Source: Thalassotalea sp. 42_200_T64
GTDB taxonomy: Bacteria > Pseudomonadota > Gammaproteobacteria > Enterobacterales > Alteromonadaceae
Assembly: GCA_002162925.1 (NCBI GenBank)
Contig: MABC01000059.1
Coordinates: 1-46,269, forward strand
DNA: 46,269 bases
Reading direction: 5' to 3'
Shown: piece by piece, positions 34,379-44,056 of the stretch
Layout: each line of letters starts with the position of its first letter
Position numbering within the stretch: the stretch's first letter is position 1
Position numbers and translations under genes: made by a program
Notes under the pieces: generated by a model
Databases searched by the model: none
The model's input: only the letters and a program-made list of their open reading frames with translations
Told to the model about the DNA's origin: nothing

Positions 34379-35227
34379 ATGAATATCATAGAAAAAATCA
34401 CCAACGAGTTCGATACATTCAGCAAATCTGAACGTAAAGTTGCTGAAGTGATCTTAGCTTCGCCAGCAACAGTCATTCATGCAAGTATTGCATCTTTGGC
34501 AAAACAAGCAAAAATCAGCGAGCCTACGGTTAACCGCTTTTGCCGTCGTTTAGACACCAAAGGCTACCCAGACTTTAAGTTACATTTAGCGCAATCTCTG
34601 GCTAACGGTACTCCTTATGTTAACCGCCATGTTGACGAAAACGATACTGCCGAAGAGTACACAACAAAAATATTTGAATCGACGATAGCCAATCTTGAAA
34701 TGGCACGTAAAAGTTTAGATACCAATATGATAAACCGTGCCGTTGATGTATTAACGCAAGCAAATAAAATTTCTTTCTTCGGTCTTGGCGCATCGGCAGT
34801 AGTTGCGCATGATGCACAAAACAAATTTTTCCGCTTCAATGTACCCGTGATCTACTTCGATGACGTGTTAATGCAACGGATGAGTAGCATAAATAGTACT
34901 CAGGGAGATGTGGTGGTGCTGTTTTCTCACACCGGCAGAACTAAGCCGTTAGTAGAAGTAGCCCACATTGCTCGCGAAAACGATGCCATCGTTATCGGTG
35001 TTACCGATGCAAACACTCCGCTTGCAAAAGAATGTAACATCGTATTATCGCCAACAGTTTCTGAAGATACCGATCTTTATATGCCAATGGCATCGCGAAT
35101 CGCACAACTTACTTTGGTTGATATTCTGGCCACCGGTTTTACTTTGCGCCGAGGTTCAAAATTTAGAGACAATTTGAAGAAAGTAAAAGACAGTTTACGT
35201 AGCTCACGTTTTGAGCGTAAAGAATAA
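34379..35227 (+). CDS. hexR: HexR, RpiR-family regulator of hexose catabolism
   Basis: 282 residues. An N-terminal RpiR-type helix-turn-helix (about 1-77; IASLAKQAKISEPTVNRFCRRL) and a C-terminal SIS sugar-phosphate-binding domain (about 120-250; FFGLGASAVVAHDAQNKF, VVVLFSHTGRTKPLVEVA). HexR typically senses KDPG, the intermediate made by Edd, and regulates zwf-edd-eda, gapA and pyk. It is divergent from the zwf operon and 27 bases ahead of pykA, with matching palindromes in the gap. Confidence 0.95.
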   Translation: MNIIEKITNEFDTFSKSERKVAEVILASPATVIHASIASLAKQAKISEPTVNRFCRRLDTKGYPDFKLHLAQSLANGTPYVNRHVDENDTAEEYTTKIFESTIANLEMARKSLDTNMINRAVDVLTQANKISFFGLGASAVVAHDAQNKFFRFNVPVIYFDDVLMQRMSSINSTQGDVVVLFSHTGRTKPLVEVAHIARENDAIVIGVTDANTPLAKECNIVLSPTVSEDTDLYMPMASRIAQLTLVDILATGFTLRRGSKFRDNLKKVKDSLRSSRFERKE

Positions 35228-35254
35228 TTCATTCACCCAATAAGGTACCCTTTC

Positions 35255-36700
35255 ATGCCTAGAAGAACGAAGATAGTTGCAACCCTTGGGCCAGCAACTG
35301 ATGACATTAATGTTTTAAGAGAAGTTATTGCTGCCGGCGTTAACGTAGTGCGCCTAAATTTTTCGCACGGTATTCCGCAAGACCATATCGACAGAGCCAC
35401 CAACGTTCGTAAAATTGCTAAAGAGCTTAATACTTACGTTGCCATTTTGGGTGATTTACAAGGTCCTAAAATTCGTATTTCAACCTTTAAAGATGGTCCT
35501 ATCGAACTAGAAATTGGCGATGCATTCATTTTAGACGCCGAATTAGCCAAAGGTGAAGGTAGCAAAACCAGCGTTGGTATCGATTATAAAGCCTTACCAA
35601 ATGATGTGAATACTGGTGATGTTTTGCTATTAGACGATGGCCGAGTGCAATTACGCGTTGAATCCATTGTCGGCAAACAAGTTCACACTGTGACTACGGT
35701 TGGTGGCCCTTTATCGAATAATAAAGGTATTAATCGTCAAGGTGGTGGCTTAACTGCGGCTGCTCTTACCGACAAAGATAAGCAAGACATTATACTTGCG
35801 GCAAAAATTGATGTCGATTTTCTTGCGGTGTCTTTTCCACGTGATGCAGCGGATATGCGTGAAGCCCGCTTACTTGCCCAAGAAGCTAAGTGTAATGCAC
35901 GACTTGTTTCTAAAATTGAGCGTGCCGAAGCCGTAAATGATAATAAAGTACTGGATGAGATCATCATGGCATCTGATGTTGTTATGGTTGCCCGTGGCGA
36001 TCTAGGCGTAGAAATTGGTGATGCTGAGCTTGTTGGTAAACAAAAACACATTATTGCCCGTTCTCGTCAATTAAATCGTGTAGTTATTACCGCCACGCAA
36101 ATGATGGAAACCATGATCACTCAACCTATGCCAACTCGTGCAGAAGTGATGGATGTGGCCAATGCGGTATTAGATGGTACCGATGCGGTAATGCTAAGTG
36201 CAGAAACCGCTGCCGGTAAATATCCGGTAGAAACCGTAAAAGCGATGGCAAAAGTGTGTATCGGCGCAGAAAAACAACGTTCAGCGCATATCTCAGGTCA
36301 TAGACTTGAAATGACCTTTGAAGGTATTTCTGAGACTGTCGCCCTATCAGCTATGTATGCTGCGAACCACTTAAAAGGTGTGAAAGCCATTGTGTCACTG
36401 ACCGAATCTGGCATGACCTCTAAAATAATGTCACGCATCACCTCTGGTTTACCTATTTATTCACTTTCGCGTCATGATAAAACTTTGAATAAATCGGCAA
36501 TTTATCGCGGTGTCTATCCGGTGCATTTTGATTCAACAAACTCAAACGAAAAAGATTTGTCTAAAGATGTATTAGAAACCGTGCTAGCCTCTGAAATTAG
36601 CGATTTTAATGATGGCGATTTAGTAATTTTCACTCACGGTGATACCATGGAAACCGTTGGTGCAAGCAATACCATCAAAATCTTAACTGTTAAAAAATAA
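35255..36700 (+). CDS. pykA: Pyruvate kinase
   Basis: 481 residues (E. coli PykA 480). It transfers phosphate from phosphoenolpyruvate to [15 protein letters not shown] opens the TIM barrel, GDLQGPKIR and the active-site [13 protein letters not shown] are present, and [21 protein letters not shown] includes the substrate-binding block. The C-terminal allosteric domain ends in IKILTVKK. It is co-transcribed with hexR and followed by a strong terminator. Confidence 0.96.
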   Translation: MPRRTKIVATLGPATDDINVLREVIAAGVNVVRLNFSHGIPQDHIDRATNVRKIAKELNTYVAILGDLQGPKIRISTFKDGPIELEIGDAFILDAELAKGEGSKTSVGIDYKALPNDVNTGDVLLLDDGRVQLRVESIVGKQVHTVTTVGGPLSNNKGINRQGGGLTAAALTDKDKQDIILAAKIDVDFLAVSFPRDAADMREARLLAQEAKCNARLVSKIERAEAVNDNKVLDEIIMASDVVMVARGDLGVEIGDAELVGKQKHIIARSRQLNRVVITATQMMETMITQPMPTRAEVMDVANAVLDGTDAVMLSAETAAGKYPVETVKAMAKVCIGAEKQRSAHISGHRLEMTFEGISETVALSAMYAANHLKGVKAIVSLTESGMTSKIMSRITSGLPIYSLSRHDKTLNKSAIYRGVYPVHFDSTNSNEKDLSKDVLETVLASEISDFNDGDLVIFTHGDTMETVGASNTIKILTVKK

Positions 36701-36730
36701 ATTGCTGTAATTAATTAAACCAGCTAATTG

Positions 36731-36776
36731 AAAAGACCCGCTATAGTTGTTTACACACTCTAGCGGGTCTTTTGCT
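36731..36776 (+). terminator. Rho-independent terminator of hexR-pykA
   Basis: AAAAGACCCGCTA (36731-36743) pairs perfectly with TAGCGGGTCTTTT (36761-36773) around a 17-base loop. Confidence 0.88.
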
Positions 36777-36860
36777 ATTTATCCCCACAGAAAACTATAA
36801 CTAAACAACAGAGTTATATAACCTATTGAATCTAATTGATTTCAACATCATTTTACTTAC

Positions 36861-36889
36861 TTTCATCTCAACCAGATTTTGTTTATACT
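36861..36889 (+). promoter_or_regulatory. Candidate promoter of pfkA
   Basis: TTTCAT, 17 bases, TATACT (36884-36889), 29 bases before the ATG. The -10 is good and the -35 is poor. No HexR-like box is visible in this gap. Confidence 0.35.
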
Positions 36890-36918
36890 TTAACTAAACT
36901 AGCTAACAAATTTTTGCC

Positions 36919-37950
36919 ATGTCAAATCAGACCAAAACGAAAACCATTGCGCTATTAACCAGCGGTGGTGATGCCCCGGGAATGAACGCAGCAATCCGAA
37001 GTTGCACCCTGGCTGCTTTGCATTTTGGTTATCAGGTTATTGGTTTTAAACACGGCTATAGCGGCTTAATCAATAAAGAATTTATTCGACTCGATGAAAC
37101 CAGTGTTCGCGATATCATCCATTATGGCGGCACCATATTAAAGAGCGCTCGCTGCGTTGAATTTGAATCAGAGGCAGGCCAGAAACTCGCTGCCAAGCAC
37201 TTAAAGGAACTGAGCGTTGATGCCTTGATTGTGATTGGTGGTGATGGCTCATTTCGCGGCATGCTGGAATTATCACGACATTTTCAAGGCAAGCTCATTG
37301 GTATTCCTGGTACCATAGATAATGATATTGATGGCACAGATCACACCATAGGCTTTGCCACAGCGGTCAATACCTCGATAGAAGCCATTGATAAAATACG
37401 CGATACCGCCGATGCCTTCGAGCGCATTATGGTGATTGAGGTCATGGGCAGACACAGCGGTTTTTTGGCATTAAATGTGGGCATTGCCTGTGGCGCCGAA
37501 CAAGTACTCACCATTGAAAGTTTTCAGAATCCAGGCCTTGAGTTAAAAAAAATAGCGGAACACATTAACCTGTGTAAAAAACAGCGTGGCAGAAGCAGCT
37601 ATTTGATCGTCGCTGCCGAAAACCTTTGGCCCGGTGGCCTAAACCAGTTATGTCTTGATCTGCAAGACTATGCCAACATAACCTGTACTCCTTGTATTCT
37701 TGGTTATATTCAACGTGGCGGAACGCCGGTGGCTAAAGATCGGATTTTAGCAACCAAATTAGGCGTTGCTGCAGTACAAGCGGTAAAAGAGAACAAAACC
37801 ATGATAATGATCGGCGAAGCCGCATCCATAATTGTGGAAGTGCCCATTTCTGATGCGGTGAAACATAAAAAACAGGTCAATGGCGATTTATTGCAGGCAC
37901 AAAATTCGATATTGGATATTGCTGAACTGGCCAAAATTCACAACTTATAA
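36919..37950 (+). CDS. pfkA: ATP-dependent 6-phosphofructokinase
   Basis: 343 residues. It phosphorylates fructose 6-phosphate. TSGGDAPGMNAAIR is at about 14-27. GGDGS at 107-111 and PGTIDND at 130-136 have glycine where pyrophosphate-dependent enzymes usually carry Asp and Lys, so ATP is the expected donor. MGRHSGFLA and GYIQRGGTP are substrate and effector blocks. It stands alone, convergent with a response-regulator gene. Having both this enzyme and a full Entner-Doudoroff operon gives two upper glycolytic routes; several relatives such as Shewanella lack PfkA. Confidence 0.94.
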   Translation: MSNQTKTKTIALLTSGGDAPGMNAAIRSCTLAALHFGYQVIGFKHGYSGLINKEFIRLDETSVRDIIHYGGTILKSARCVEFESEAGQKLAAKHLKELSVDALIVIGGDGSFRGMLELSRHFQGKLIGIPGTIDNDIDGTDHTIGFATAVNTSIEAIDKIRDTADAFERIMVIEVMGRHSGFLALNVGIACGAEQVLTIESFQNPGLELKKIAEHINLCKKQRGRSSYLIVAAENLWPGGLNQLCLDLQDYANITCTPCILGYIQRGGTPVAKDRILATKLGVAAVQAVKENKTMIMIGEAASIIVEVPISDAVKHKKQVNGDLLQAQNSILDIAELAKIHNL

Positions 37951-37965
37951 ACTAGAGCTATATTG

Positions 37966-38790
37966 TTAACCAAGCACCGCTTGTTTCACTTTGTCTTTAT
38001 AACTGCGGCTTACTTTCATTTCTTTATTGTTGGTCAATATTAAATAATATTCACCATTGATGTGATTGCCAAATTTATCAATGTAGCCTTTGTTCACTAT
38101 GGTCGAGCGATGGATGCGAAGGAACATTTTCGGATCAAGCAATTGCTCAAGATCTTTCATCGTTTTGCGCAGTATATGAGTGCTGTCATGAGTATGCACA
38201 CACATATAATCTCCTGCGGCATCAATGCATAAGATGTCTTTGGTTGGTACTAGCGTAGTCTCACCAACATCTTTTATTGCCAGCACATCCGAGTACTGAC
38301 TAATACTTACCGGGGCGTTATTGGCCAATTCGGCCAGTATTTGTTCACAATCATTGCCGGTTACTTCACTGACCAGTTTCACCAGCTTTTCTTTATGCGC
38401 TGTATCTTTTGCTTGCGCTAGAGTATATTTTACTTTTCTCAGGGCTGATCCTAGCCGGTCATGATCGACCGGCTTTAACAGGTAATCTAAGGCATGAATA
38501 TCAAAGGCTTTGATTGCGTATTGATCAAAAGCGGTGACAAAGACAATTAACGGCATTTGCTGTTGCATCCCTTCCAATGCCTGCACCACTTGAAAGCCAT
38601 TGATTTCAGGCATTTGAATATCAAGAAACACCAGATCTGGTTGCTGCAATTTAATTTGTGCTATCGCTTCCCTGCCGGTGGCGCATAAGCCGACAACATC
38701 AACGTCGTCAAAAGCGGTTAAGCGCACAGCCAGGCCTTTCCTTGCTAAAGGTTCGTCATCAACAATTATTGTTTTTAATTTTTTTGTCAT
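37966..38790 (-). CDS. LytTR-family response regulator
   Basis: 274 residues. The receiver domain at about 5-125 has the acidic pocket DD (11-12), phospho-acceptor D57 in FLDIQMPE, and the K of LLKPVD. The C-terminal LytTR DNA-binding domain (about 165-270) includes IDAAGDYMCVHT and FLRIHRSTIVN. It is paired with the sensor gene 20 bases upstream. The target genes are unknown; it ends only 15 bases from the pfkA stop, in convergent orientation. Confidence 0.92.
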   Translation of the reverse strand: MTKKLKTIIVDDEPLARKGLAVRLTAFDDVDVVGLCATGREAIAQIKLQQPDLVFLDIQMPEINGFQVVQALEGMQQQMPLIVFVTAFDQYAIKAFDIHALDYLLKPVDHDRLGSALRKVKYTLAQAKDTAHKEKLVKLVSEVTGNDCEQILAELANNAPVSISQYSDVLAIKDVGETTLVPTKDILCIDAAGDYMCVHTHDSTHILRKTMKDLEQLLDPKMFLRIHRSTIVNKGYIDKFGNHINGEYYLILTNNKEMKVSRSYKDKVKQAVLG

Positions 38791-38810
38791 TGTCTTTAGT
38801 GTTGTCTTAG

Positions 38811-39878
38811 TTATTGTTCAAGCTGAAATGGAATTCTTATGTTTATTTTAACGCCTGTGGGAATATTGTCACTAACTACTAACGAATAATTATTTTCATA
38901 TAGCGCGATAAGCCGTTCTTTGGTGTTTACCAGACCTACGCCGTTCTCTCTTGCCAAATTGCCATTAATGATTTCGGCGCCAGGGCCGTCATCGCCGATC
39001 TCCAATTGCAAATCGTTGGCAAAGCGCGACACTTTGATAAAAATGGTACCACCAGTTTCTTTTACCGCAATGGCATACTTTATCGCATTTTCAACCAGAG
39101 GTTGGAAAATCATACTGGGTACTAAGGCATTTTGACAGTTGTTTTGTACTTCAAAACGCAATTGTAAACGCTCTTCAAAACGCACTTTCTCAATATCTAA
39201 ATATAAGTTAAGCGCCTTTACTTCTTCCGATAAGGTCACCTTTTTCATCGGATCCATATCCAGAGAATAGCGTAAAAAATCACTCAGTTTAGTCACCATG
39301 CCATTGGCATTCTTATTTTCCTCGATGAGGATCAAGGTGGAAATGGCATTTAAGGTATTAAACAAAAAATGCGGGTTTAGCTGGTAACGCAACATTTTTA
39401 ATTGCGCCTGATTCGCCATGTTATTGGCCTTTAGCACTTTTTCTTTTTCTTGTTGCAGCATCTGGTAATATTTAATACCAAAATACAAGCCACTCCAGCT
39501 CAAGATAATATAAAATGACCACAGACTGTTTTGACTATATAACCAAATAGAGTCTGGTTTCCAGCCGTGTTTGTATATCTCCCAATAGGTAATGTTTTTC
39601 ACCACTTGCCATATTAAACCAGTGACGAAGGAAGATATGAACACCACCAAAGCAATTTTTAACGGGGTTTGATTCCAGGCTTTTTGGTAGATATAGCGTA
39701 AAGGGATGGAAATTATTGCGCCTGCATAGGCACTTAAAAAAATCACCCAAATGAATAAGTCTCTTAAGTCATGTAGCAAAGACCCAAGGAAGTGAACCAA
39801 AGCGAAACCAATCCAGCCACCAATATGCAGGAGCCAGAAAAAACGATTTCGATTTTCAATGAATTCTTTCCAGTTCAA
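38811..39878 (-). CDS. LytS/YehU-type sensor histidine kinase
   Basis: 355 residues. Four hydrophobic helices (about 15-33, 40-60, 73-92 and 115-135) form the membrane sensor, followed by a short coiled-coil linker. The His_kinase domain carries the phospho-acceptor H170 in LNPHFLFNTLN, and the ATPase domain has PLVENAIKYA and GDDGPG. The start appears to be TTG at 39878, since no ATG or GTG fits before the first helix. No extracytoplasmic ligand domain is present. It forms a two-gene operon with the LytTR regulator. Confidence 0.9.
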   Translation of the reverse strand: MNWKEFIENRNRFFWLLHIGGWIGFALVHFLGSLLHDLRDLFIWVIFLSAYAGAIISIPLRYIYQKAWNQTPLKIALVVFISSFVTGLIWQVVKNITYWEIYKHGWKPDSIWLYSQNSLWSFYIILSWSGLYFGIKYYQMLQQEKEKVLKANNMANQAQLKMLRYQLNPHFLFNTLNAISTLILIEENKNANGMVTKLSDFLRYSLDMDPMKKVTLSEEVKALNLYLDIEKVRFEERLQLRFEVQNNCQNALVPSMIFQPLVENAIKYAIAVKETGGTIFIKVSRFANDLQLEIGDDGPGAEIINGNLARENGVGLVNTKERLIALYENNYSLVVSDNIPTGVKINIRIPFQLEQ

Positions 39879-39989
39879 AATTTAACTCGTAGTTATCAAA
39901 GTAATAATAATTGTTAACTTTATTATCACCGAATTAAACTGTTAACACACTGTTATTAATCGTAACTTTATAGCTTCTGGTCTCAAATG

Positions 39990-40841
39990 TTATGCTGAGA
40001 TGATGTTGTTTAAGTAGGTTTTACTGCGTGACTGCATAACTTTTTGTTGTTGGTTTACGTGACTTACATCTAGCGACATAAACCATAAAGCATTGATAAA
40101 TAAAGAATACTCACGGTAACGTGTTACCTTTTTAGGGTGGATGAGATGACTAAATTTACCATCCTTTAGCAAATACTGCTGATAATGCTTAATAAAACCC
40201 GGGTGAAGAGATGGTTTTATCTGATTTATCGCCAAACACATGGCTAAATCAAATTCAGGCTCGGCAAGTTGACTATATTCCCAATCAAGCAAATAGTTTT
40301 TATCCGAGGCGACTAAGATATTATTAAAATTAACATCACCGTGTGACAACACTAACCGCTTGGCATCAATGTCTATGGTTTGAATTAAACTAGCACTATA
40401 AGCCTCAAGCTTACGTGTAGAGGATACTGGTAATTTAGCACTAAGGAGTAATTCGTTTAGGGTATCATTCAGCCCTAACCTAGTTGCCCCGGCTTTAATT
40501 TGATGGCACTGGTAAATGAGCTCTGCGGAAATTTGTAATTTATCAGTAACCGCAATAGGTGCCAACATCAAGGTTGGTGCATCAATAAATTCAGTAACTA
40601 AATAACCTTGTTTACCGCAAACTTCCAAAACCTTAGGGGCAAGCCCTATTTTGCTGGCAAGCTGTAATATGTCTAATTGCTGTTGTTGTTGCTCAGCATT
40701 AAAAATTTTTAAAAATACTTGGCCGTTTGTGGTAGTCACTTGAAAACATTGATGCGAGTAACCTTCCGTAATGATCTGAACATCACTGCTGTCTTCTAGT
40801 ACAGGGCTATTTTTGAGAATACTATCGAGTTGAGGCAACAC
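39990..40841 (-). CDS. Aminoglycoside/choline-kinase-fold kinase, probable thiamine kinase
   Basis: 283 residues. The catalytic loop LSHGDVNFNN (about 165-174) and the metal-binding DWE at 186-188 mark the APH/choline kinase superfamily. The start is GTG at 40841, 20 bases inside the end of the PnuC-family gene, so the two are coupled. Because the operon begins with a TPP riboswitch, thiamine is the likeliest substrate, as in ThiK, giving thiamine monophosphate after import. Ethanolamine or choline is the alternative. It is the last gene of the cluster. Confidence 0.78.
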   Translation of the reverse strand: MLPQLDSILKNSPVLEDSSDVQIITEGYSHQCFQVTTTNGQVFLKIFNAEQQQQQLDILQLASKIGLAPKVLEVCGKQGYLVTEFIDAPTLMLAPIAVTDKLQISAELIYQCHQIKAGATRLGLNDTLNELLLSAKLPVSSTRKLEAYSASLIQTIDIDAKRLVLSHGDVNFNNILVASDKNYLLDWEYSQLAEPEFDLAMCLAINQIKPSLHPGFIKHYQQYLLKDGKFSHLIHPKKVTRYREYSLFINALWFMSLDVSHVNQQQKVMQSRSKTYLNNIISA

Positions 40842-41454
40842 TAAGCTCTTGTTCGTTTTGTTGGCTATGGTGCAACTTGTTCCAGTTTACGTAACCAATA
40901 ATGCACATTAAGATATTGAATGCGAATAACACTGCCGTTGGCTCAAGGCCTTTCTGCAAGAATATAAAAACCGAGACGCTATTGATCACAAACCAATACA
41001 GCCAATTTTCCAATAACTTTATGGTGACCAAATACGTGGTGGCAATGGCAAATACTGTGGTAAAGGTATCTAAATAGGCGTAATCAGCATCGGTATAATT
41101 ATCCATAAACCAGCCCATAGACAAACTTATCACCGACAAACTAACGACAAAACGGAAATGATTCTTTAGCGGCCAAGTGCAAACCGGTAGTGGCGTATTT
41201 GCCGTCAATAAATTAGAATTTTGCCATCGATACCAGCCATACACTGCCATCGCCATATAATAGACATTCAGCAAGGCTTCCATTAATAGCGATACATCAT
41301 GGAATATTACCGTGAAAATCATGGTCGAGAAAAAAGCCGCGGGCCAACACCAAGTGTTATTACGCGCAACCAAAACCACATAAGCAATAGACAAACTTAC
41401 CGCCAGTAGTTCCCAAAAGGGTAAATCTAAAAAATAATTTAAGATATCCTGCAA
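40822..41454 (-). CDS. PnuC-family transporter, probable thiamine transporter (PnuT)
   Basis: 210 residues with about seven hydrophobic helices and the Trp-rich blocks NTWCWPAAFF and YGWYRWQN typical of PnuC, the inner-membrane facilitator family for nicotinamide riboside and related vitamins. The PnuT branch carries thiamine. The position in a TPP-riboswitch operon, upstream of an overlapping kinase that can trap the substrate, favours thiamine. The start is TTG at 41454 with AAGG upstream. Confidence 0.85.
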   Translation of the reverse strand: MQDILNYFLDLPFWELLAVSLSIAYVVLVARNNTWCWPAAFFSTMIFTVIFHDVSLLMEALLNVYYMAMAVYGWYRWQNSNLLTANTPLPVCTWPLKNHFRFVVSLSVISLSMGWFMDNYTDADYAYLDTFTTVFAIATTYLVTIKLLENWLYWFVINSVSVFIFLQKGLEPTAVLFAFNILMCIIGYVNWNKLHHSQQNEQELSVASTR

Positions 41455-41492
41455 AATTTAAACCTTAAAATGACAAAGGGGTTAGTCGCTAT

Positions 41493-41759
41493 TTATGTTT
41501 CAGCTTCTGGCTGAGAACGGTCACCGGCGATAAATTTACAAACAAATACTGCACTGCCAAGGGTTTGATGAGCATGTTTGATTTCTTTCATTACGGTATT
41601 TACCGCCAAATCGTACTCACCAAATACCTGCGTGCTCATGCCGTTAGTAATAACTCTTAAACCTTCTACGGCACGTAAGGTGCGAATAAAACCCCAAATC
41701 TCCGCTTTAAATTTCTCTTCAGCTAAAGGGTATAAACTAATTTCTATCGATATTTGCAT
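41493..41759 (-). CDS. YkoF/MTH1187-like thiamine-binding protein
   Basis: 88 residues, small alpha-beta fold. MQISIEISLYPLAEEKF, a helix, GLRVITNGMSTQVFGEYD and a C-terminal helix match the thiamine-binding YkoF-like/DUF77 type, in which related proteins bind hydroxymethylpyrimidine or thiamine. There is no signal peptide, so it is cytoplasmic. It lies between the TonB receptor and the PnuC-family transporter. It may buffer or sense imported thiamine. Confidence 0.75.
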   Translation of the reverse strand: MQISIEISLYPLAEEKFKAEIWGFIRTLRAVEGLRVITNGMSTQVFGEYDLAVNTVMKEIKHAHQTLGSAVFVCKFIAGDRSQPEAET

Positions 41760-41791
41760 AATAGTCTCTATAAAGATGCGCAGCAGATTTA

Positions 41792-43960
41792 TTAGAAATG
41801 ATAATTAAAGGTTACACCAAATTCTGCCGGTGCACCTAATTGATAATAGCCTTTAGCAGTGTAACCATCGCGCGGATCATTACCAAAATAAAAACCACGA
41901 GTTTGATAATCTTCATCGGTGATGTTACGGCCCCAGGCCTTTATTTGCCAGTTATCTCGCAGATAAGTTACAGAGGCATTGAGCAACTCTACAGCATCTG
42001 ATTTATCTCGATGAGAATCAGAGAAGTAGAACTCGTCTTTGCCATCAACACTGACATTAAATAACCAGTTATCGACTGGCTGATAATTTACGCCTAGGTT
42101 AAATTGATAGTTCGGCGCATGTGCTTGCTCTTGTCCAGAAAAATCTTCACCATTGCCATTTATGAAATCTTTGTATTCACTATCAAGTAGGCCAAGTGCA
42201 CCGTATATTTCTACACTGTCAGTAATTGCCCAAGAACCATCTATTTCAATTCCCTGGTTAGAACCAGAGGCGGCATTATCAAGGTAAATCAAAAAGCCAG
42301 GAGTGCCATCTGGGCGGGTATAATCTTCATAGGTTTTCACCTGCATATCTTCTCTGTCCATGTAAAATGCAGCAGCACGAATATGGGCGCTATTATCTAA
42401 GAAATTTGATTTAACCCCTACTTCGTAATTCCACAGATATTCCGCATCAAACTCACGCTTATCTCTAGCTAATGTGCCATCGGTATTCACCCCGCCGGCT
42501 TTAAAACCACGGTTTATTGAGCCGTAATACATGGTATCTTCGCTTGCTTGATAGGCCAACACCAGTTTTCCGCCGAATAACGTTTCATCCGGATCAAAGC
42601 TTAATGATTGCGAATCAAGGTACGATAATTGCCACTGTTCGACTCTTAAGCCTGTAGTTAAGGTCATTTTGTCACTAAGCTTACTGTCTAATTGCACAAA
42701 ACCGGCTACAGTATCGGTTTCGTATGTTGAATTAAAATCTCCTGCAGCATAGGTGTATTGTCTTAACAAATCATTTTCTTCATTACGCAGGTATACGCCA
42801 GCGACCCAGACGGTTGAGTTATCGAAGATGTTATGTCCCGGTTTTGATAAAAGACGAAGTTCACCGGTAAATGATGATCGGTCACGAAAATAGTGATCGA
42901 TTGAAGAATACCCATCAAAATCGGCTAGGCAACCAGTAGGTGTTATACAAGGGTCCGGAGTGTATACAGGCTCATCAGGCAGCCATTGATATTCACCATA
43001 CGCCCAGTCTTCATCGTAACCATAGCCCATATCAGAATCGGCATAGCTAAATATTGACAACACATCGATGAAATCTAAACCCTTGTAGCTAACTCGTACG
43101 CTAGAAGCAATGGTTTCCTGGGTATCAAAACCTGGTTGATCAGACCTGGTTTCACGGTTGTTATCTAACGAAAAAGTGTCATAGCCATTGTCAAAATCAA
43201 AATAAAATACGGCAAGATCTATGCTTAAATCGTCAGATGGCTGATAAGAAAACTTGCTGCGTATCGTTAGCTCATCACGGTTATTGGTATCATCGGTATT
43301 CAAATGGGTATTTTCAACAAAGCCATCACTGGTAAATTGCTCAACCGCAAAGCGATAAGCCAGATTATCTGAGGCCGGACCTGAGATCACCGCCCCCATT
43401 GCTATTGAATTATAATTACCGGCCATCAGCTTAAACTCGCCTTCGAATTCATCACTCGGCGCTTTGGTGGTGATATTCACCACACCTGCCATGGCATTGG
43501 CACCAAAACGGGTACCTTGCGGGCCGCGGAACACTTCGACTTGCTGTACATCAAACATCGAGGCAACACTGCCAATGCCGGTAAAATCGACATCATCAAT
43601 GACCATACCCACCGACGGGTTGATTGGTTCTTGAAACTGACTGCGTTCACCGATACCCCGTATTTGATAATAGCGTGCACGATTACTGCCACTCGAAAAA
43701 TTAACGTTAGGCGTTGCCAGAATAATTTCTTCTAAGTTTTGGGCATTACGTACGGCGATATCATCTTCAGTAATTACCGATAAAGCAGACGCTGTGCGCT
43801 GTAAACTTTGATTACGAAAATCGCCAACGACCTCAATAACCTCTATGTGATTTTCGGTAACTTTGGTTGCAGCTTGGGTGGCTTGTTGTTCGGCGATTGC
43901 AGACTGTGAAATCAGTCCGATGGTGATAGCACTACACAGTGCCGTTGTATGAAATTTCAT
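41792..43960 (-). CDS. TonB-dependent receptor, probable thiamine receptor
   Basis: 722 residues. A signal peptide (about 1-23, ending SAIAEQ), a TonB-box-like IEVIEVVG at about 39-46, a plug domain (about 55-165; VFRGPQGTRFGANAMAGVVNI) and a 22-strand barrel ending in NYHF. It moves a scarce ligand across the outer membrane with TonB energy. Sequence alone resembles siderophore-type receptors, but the TPP riboswitch 97 bases upstream and the three genes after it point to thiamine or a precursor. GAGA precedes the ATG. Confidence 0.88.
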   Translation of the reverse strand: MKFHTTALCSAITIGLISQSAIAEQQATQAATKVTENHIEVIEVVGDFRNQSLQRTASALSVITEDDIAVRNAQNLEEIILATPNVNFSSGSNRARYYQIRGIGERSQFQEPINPSVGMVIDDVDFTGIGSVASMFDVQQVEVFRGPQGTRFGANAMAGVVNITTKAPSDEFEGEFKLMAGNYNSIAMGAVISGPASDNLAYRFAVEQFTSDGFVENTHLNTDDTNNRDELTIRSKFSYQPSDDLSIDLAVFYFDFDNGYDTFSLDNNRETRSDQPGFDTQETIASSVRVSYKGLDFIDVLSIFSYADSDMGYGYDEDWAYGEYQWLPDEPVYTPDPCITPTGCLADFDGYSSIDHYFRDRSSFTGELRLLSKPGHNIFDNSTVWVAGVYLRNEENDLLRQYTYAAGDFNSTYETDTVAGFVQLDSKLSDKMTLTTGLRVEQWQLSYLDSQSLSFDPDETLFGGKLVLAYQASEDTMYYGSINRGFKAGGVNTDGTLARDKREFDAEYLWNYEVGVKSNFLDNSAHIRAAAFYMDREDMQVKTYEDYTRPDGTPGFLIYLDNAASGSNQGIEIDGSWAITDSVEIYGALGLLDSEYKDFINGNGEDFSGQEQAHAPNYQFNLGVNYQPVDNWLFNVSVDGKDEFYFSDSHRDKSDAVELLNASVTYLRDNWQIKAWGRNITDEDYQTRGFYFGNDPRDGYTAKGYYQLGAPAEFGVTFNYHF

Positions 43961-44018
43961 TCAGATCTCTAAAAATTTATTTTAATGATCCGGCACAAAA
44001 AGGATAATTTGTTTGCGA

Positions 44019-44037
44019 TGTTGATGTAACATCAACA
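44019..44037 (-). promoter_or_regulatory. Candidate expression-platform hairpin
   Basis: TGTTGATGT, one base, ACATCAACA: a dyad just downstream of the TPP aptamer on the minus strand. No T run follows, so control of translation rather than termination is more plausible. Confidence 0.4.
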
Positions 44038-44056
44038 ACATAAGCAGATTTTACCA

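Noticed and set aside
40822-41454. PnuC-family gene as a nicotinamide riboside transporter
   Set aside because: The family permits it, but the TPP riboswitch and neighbouring thiamine-type genes make thiamine the better reading. No NadR-like gene is present.
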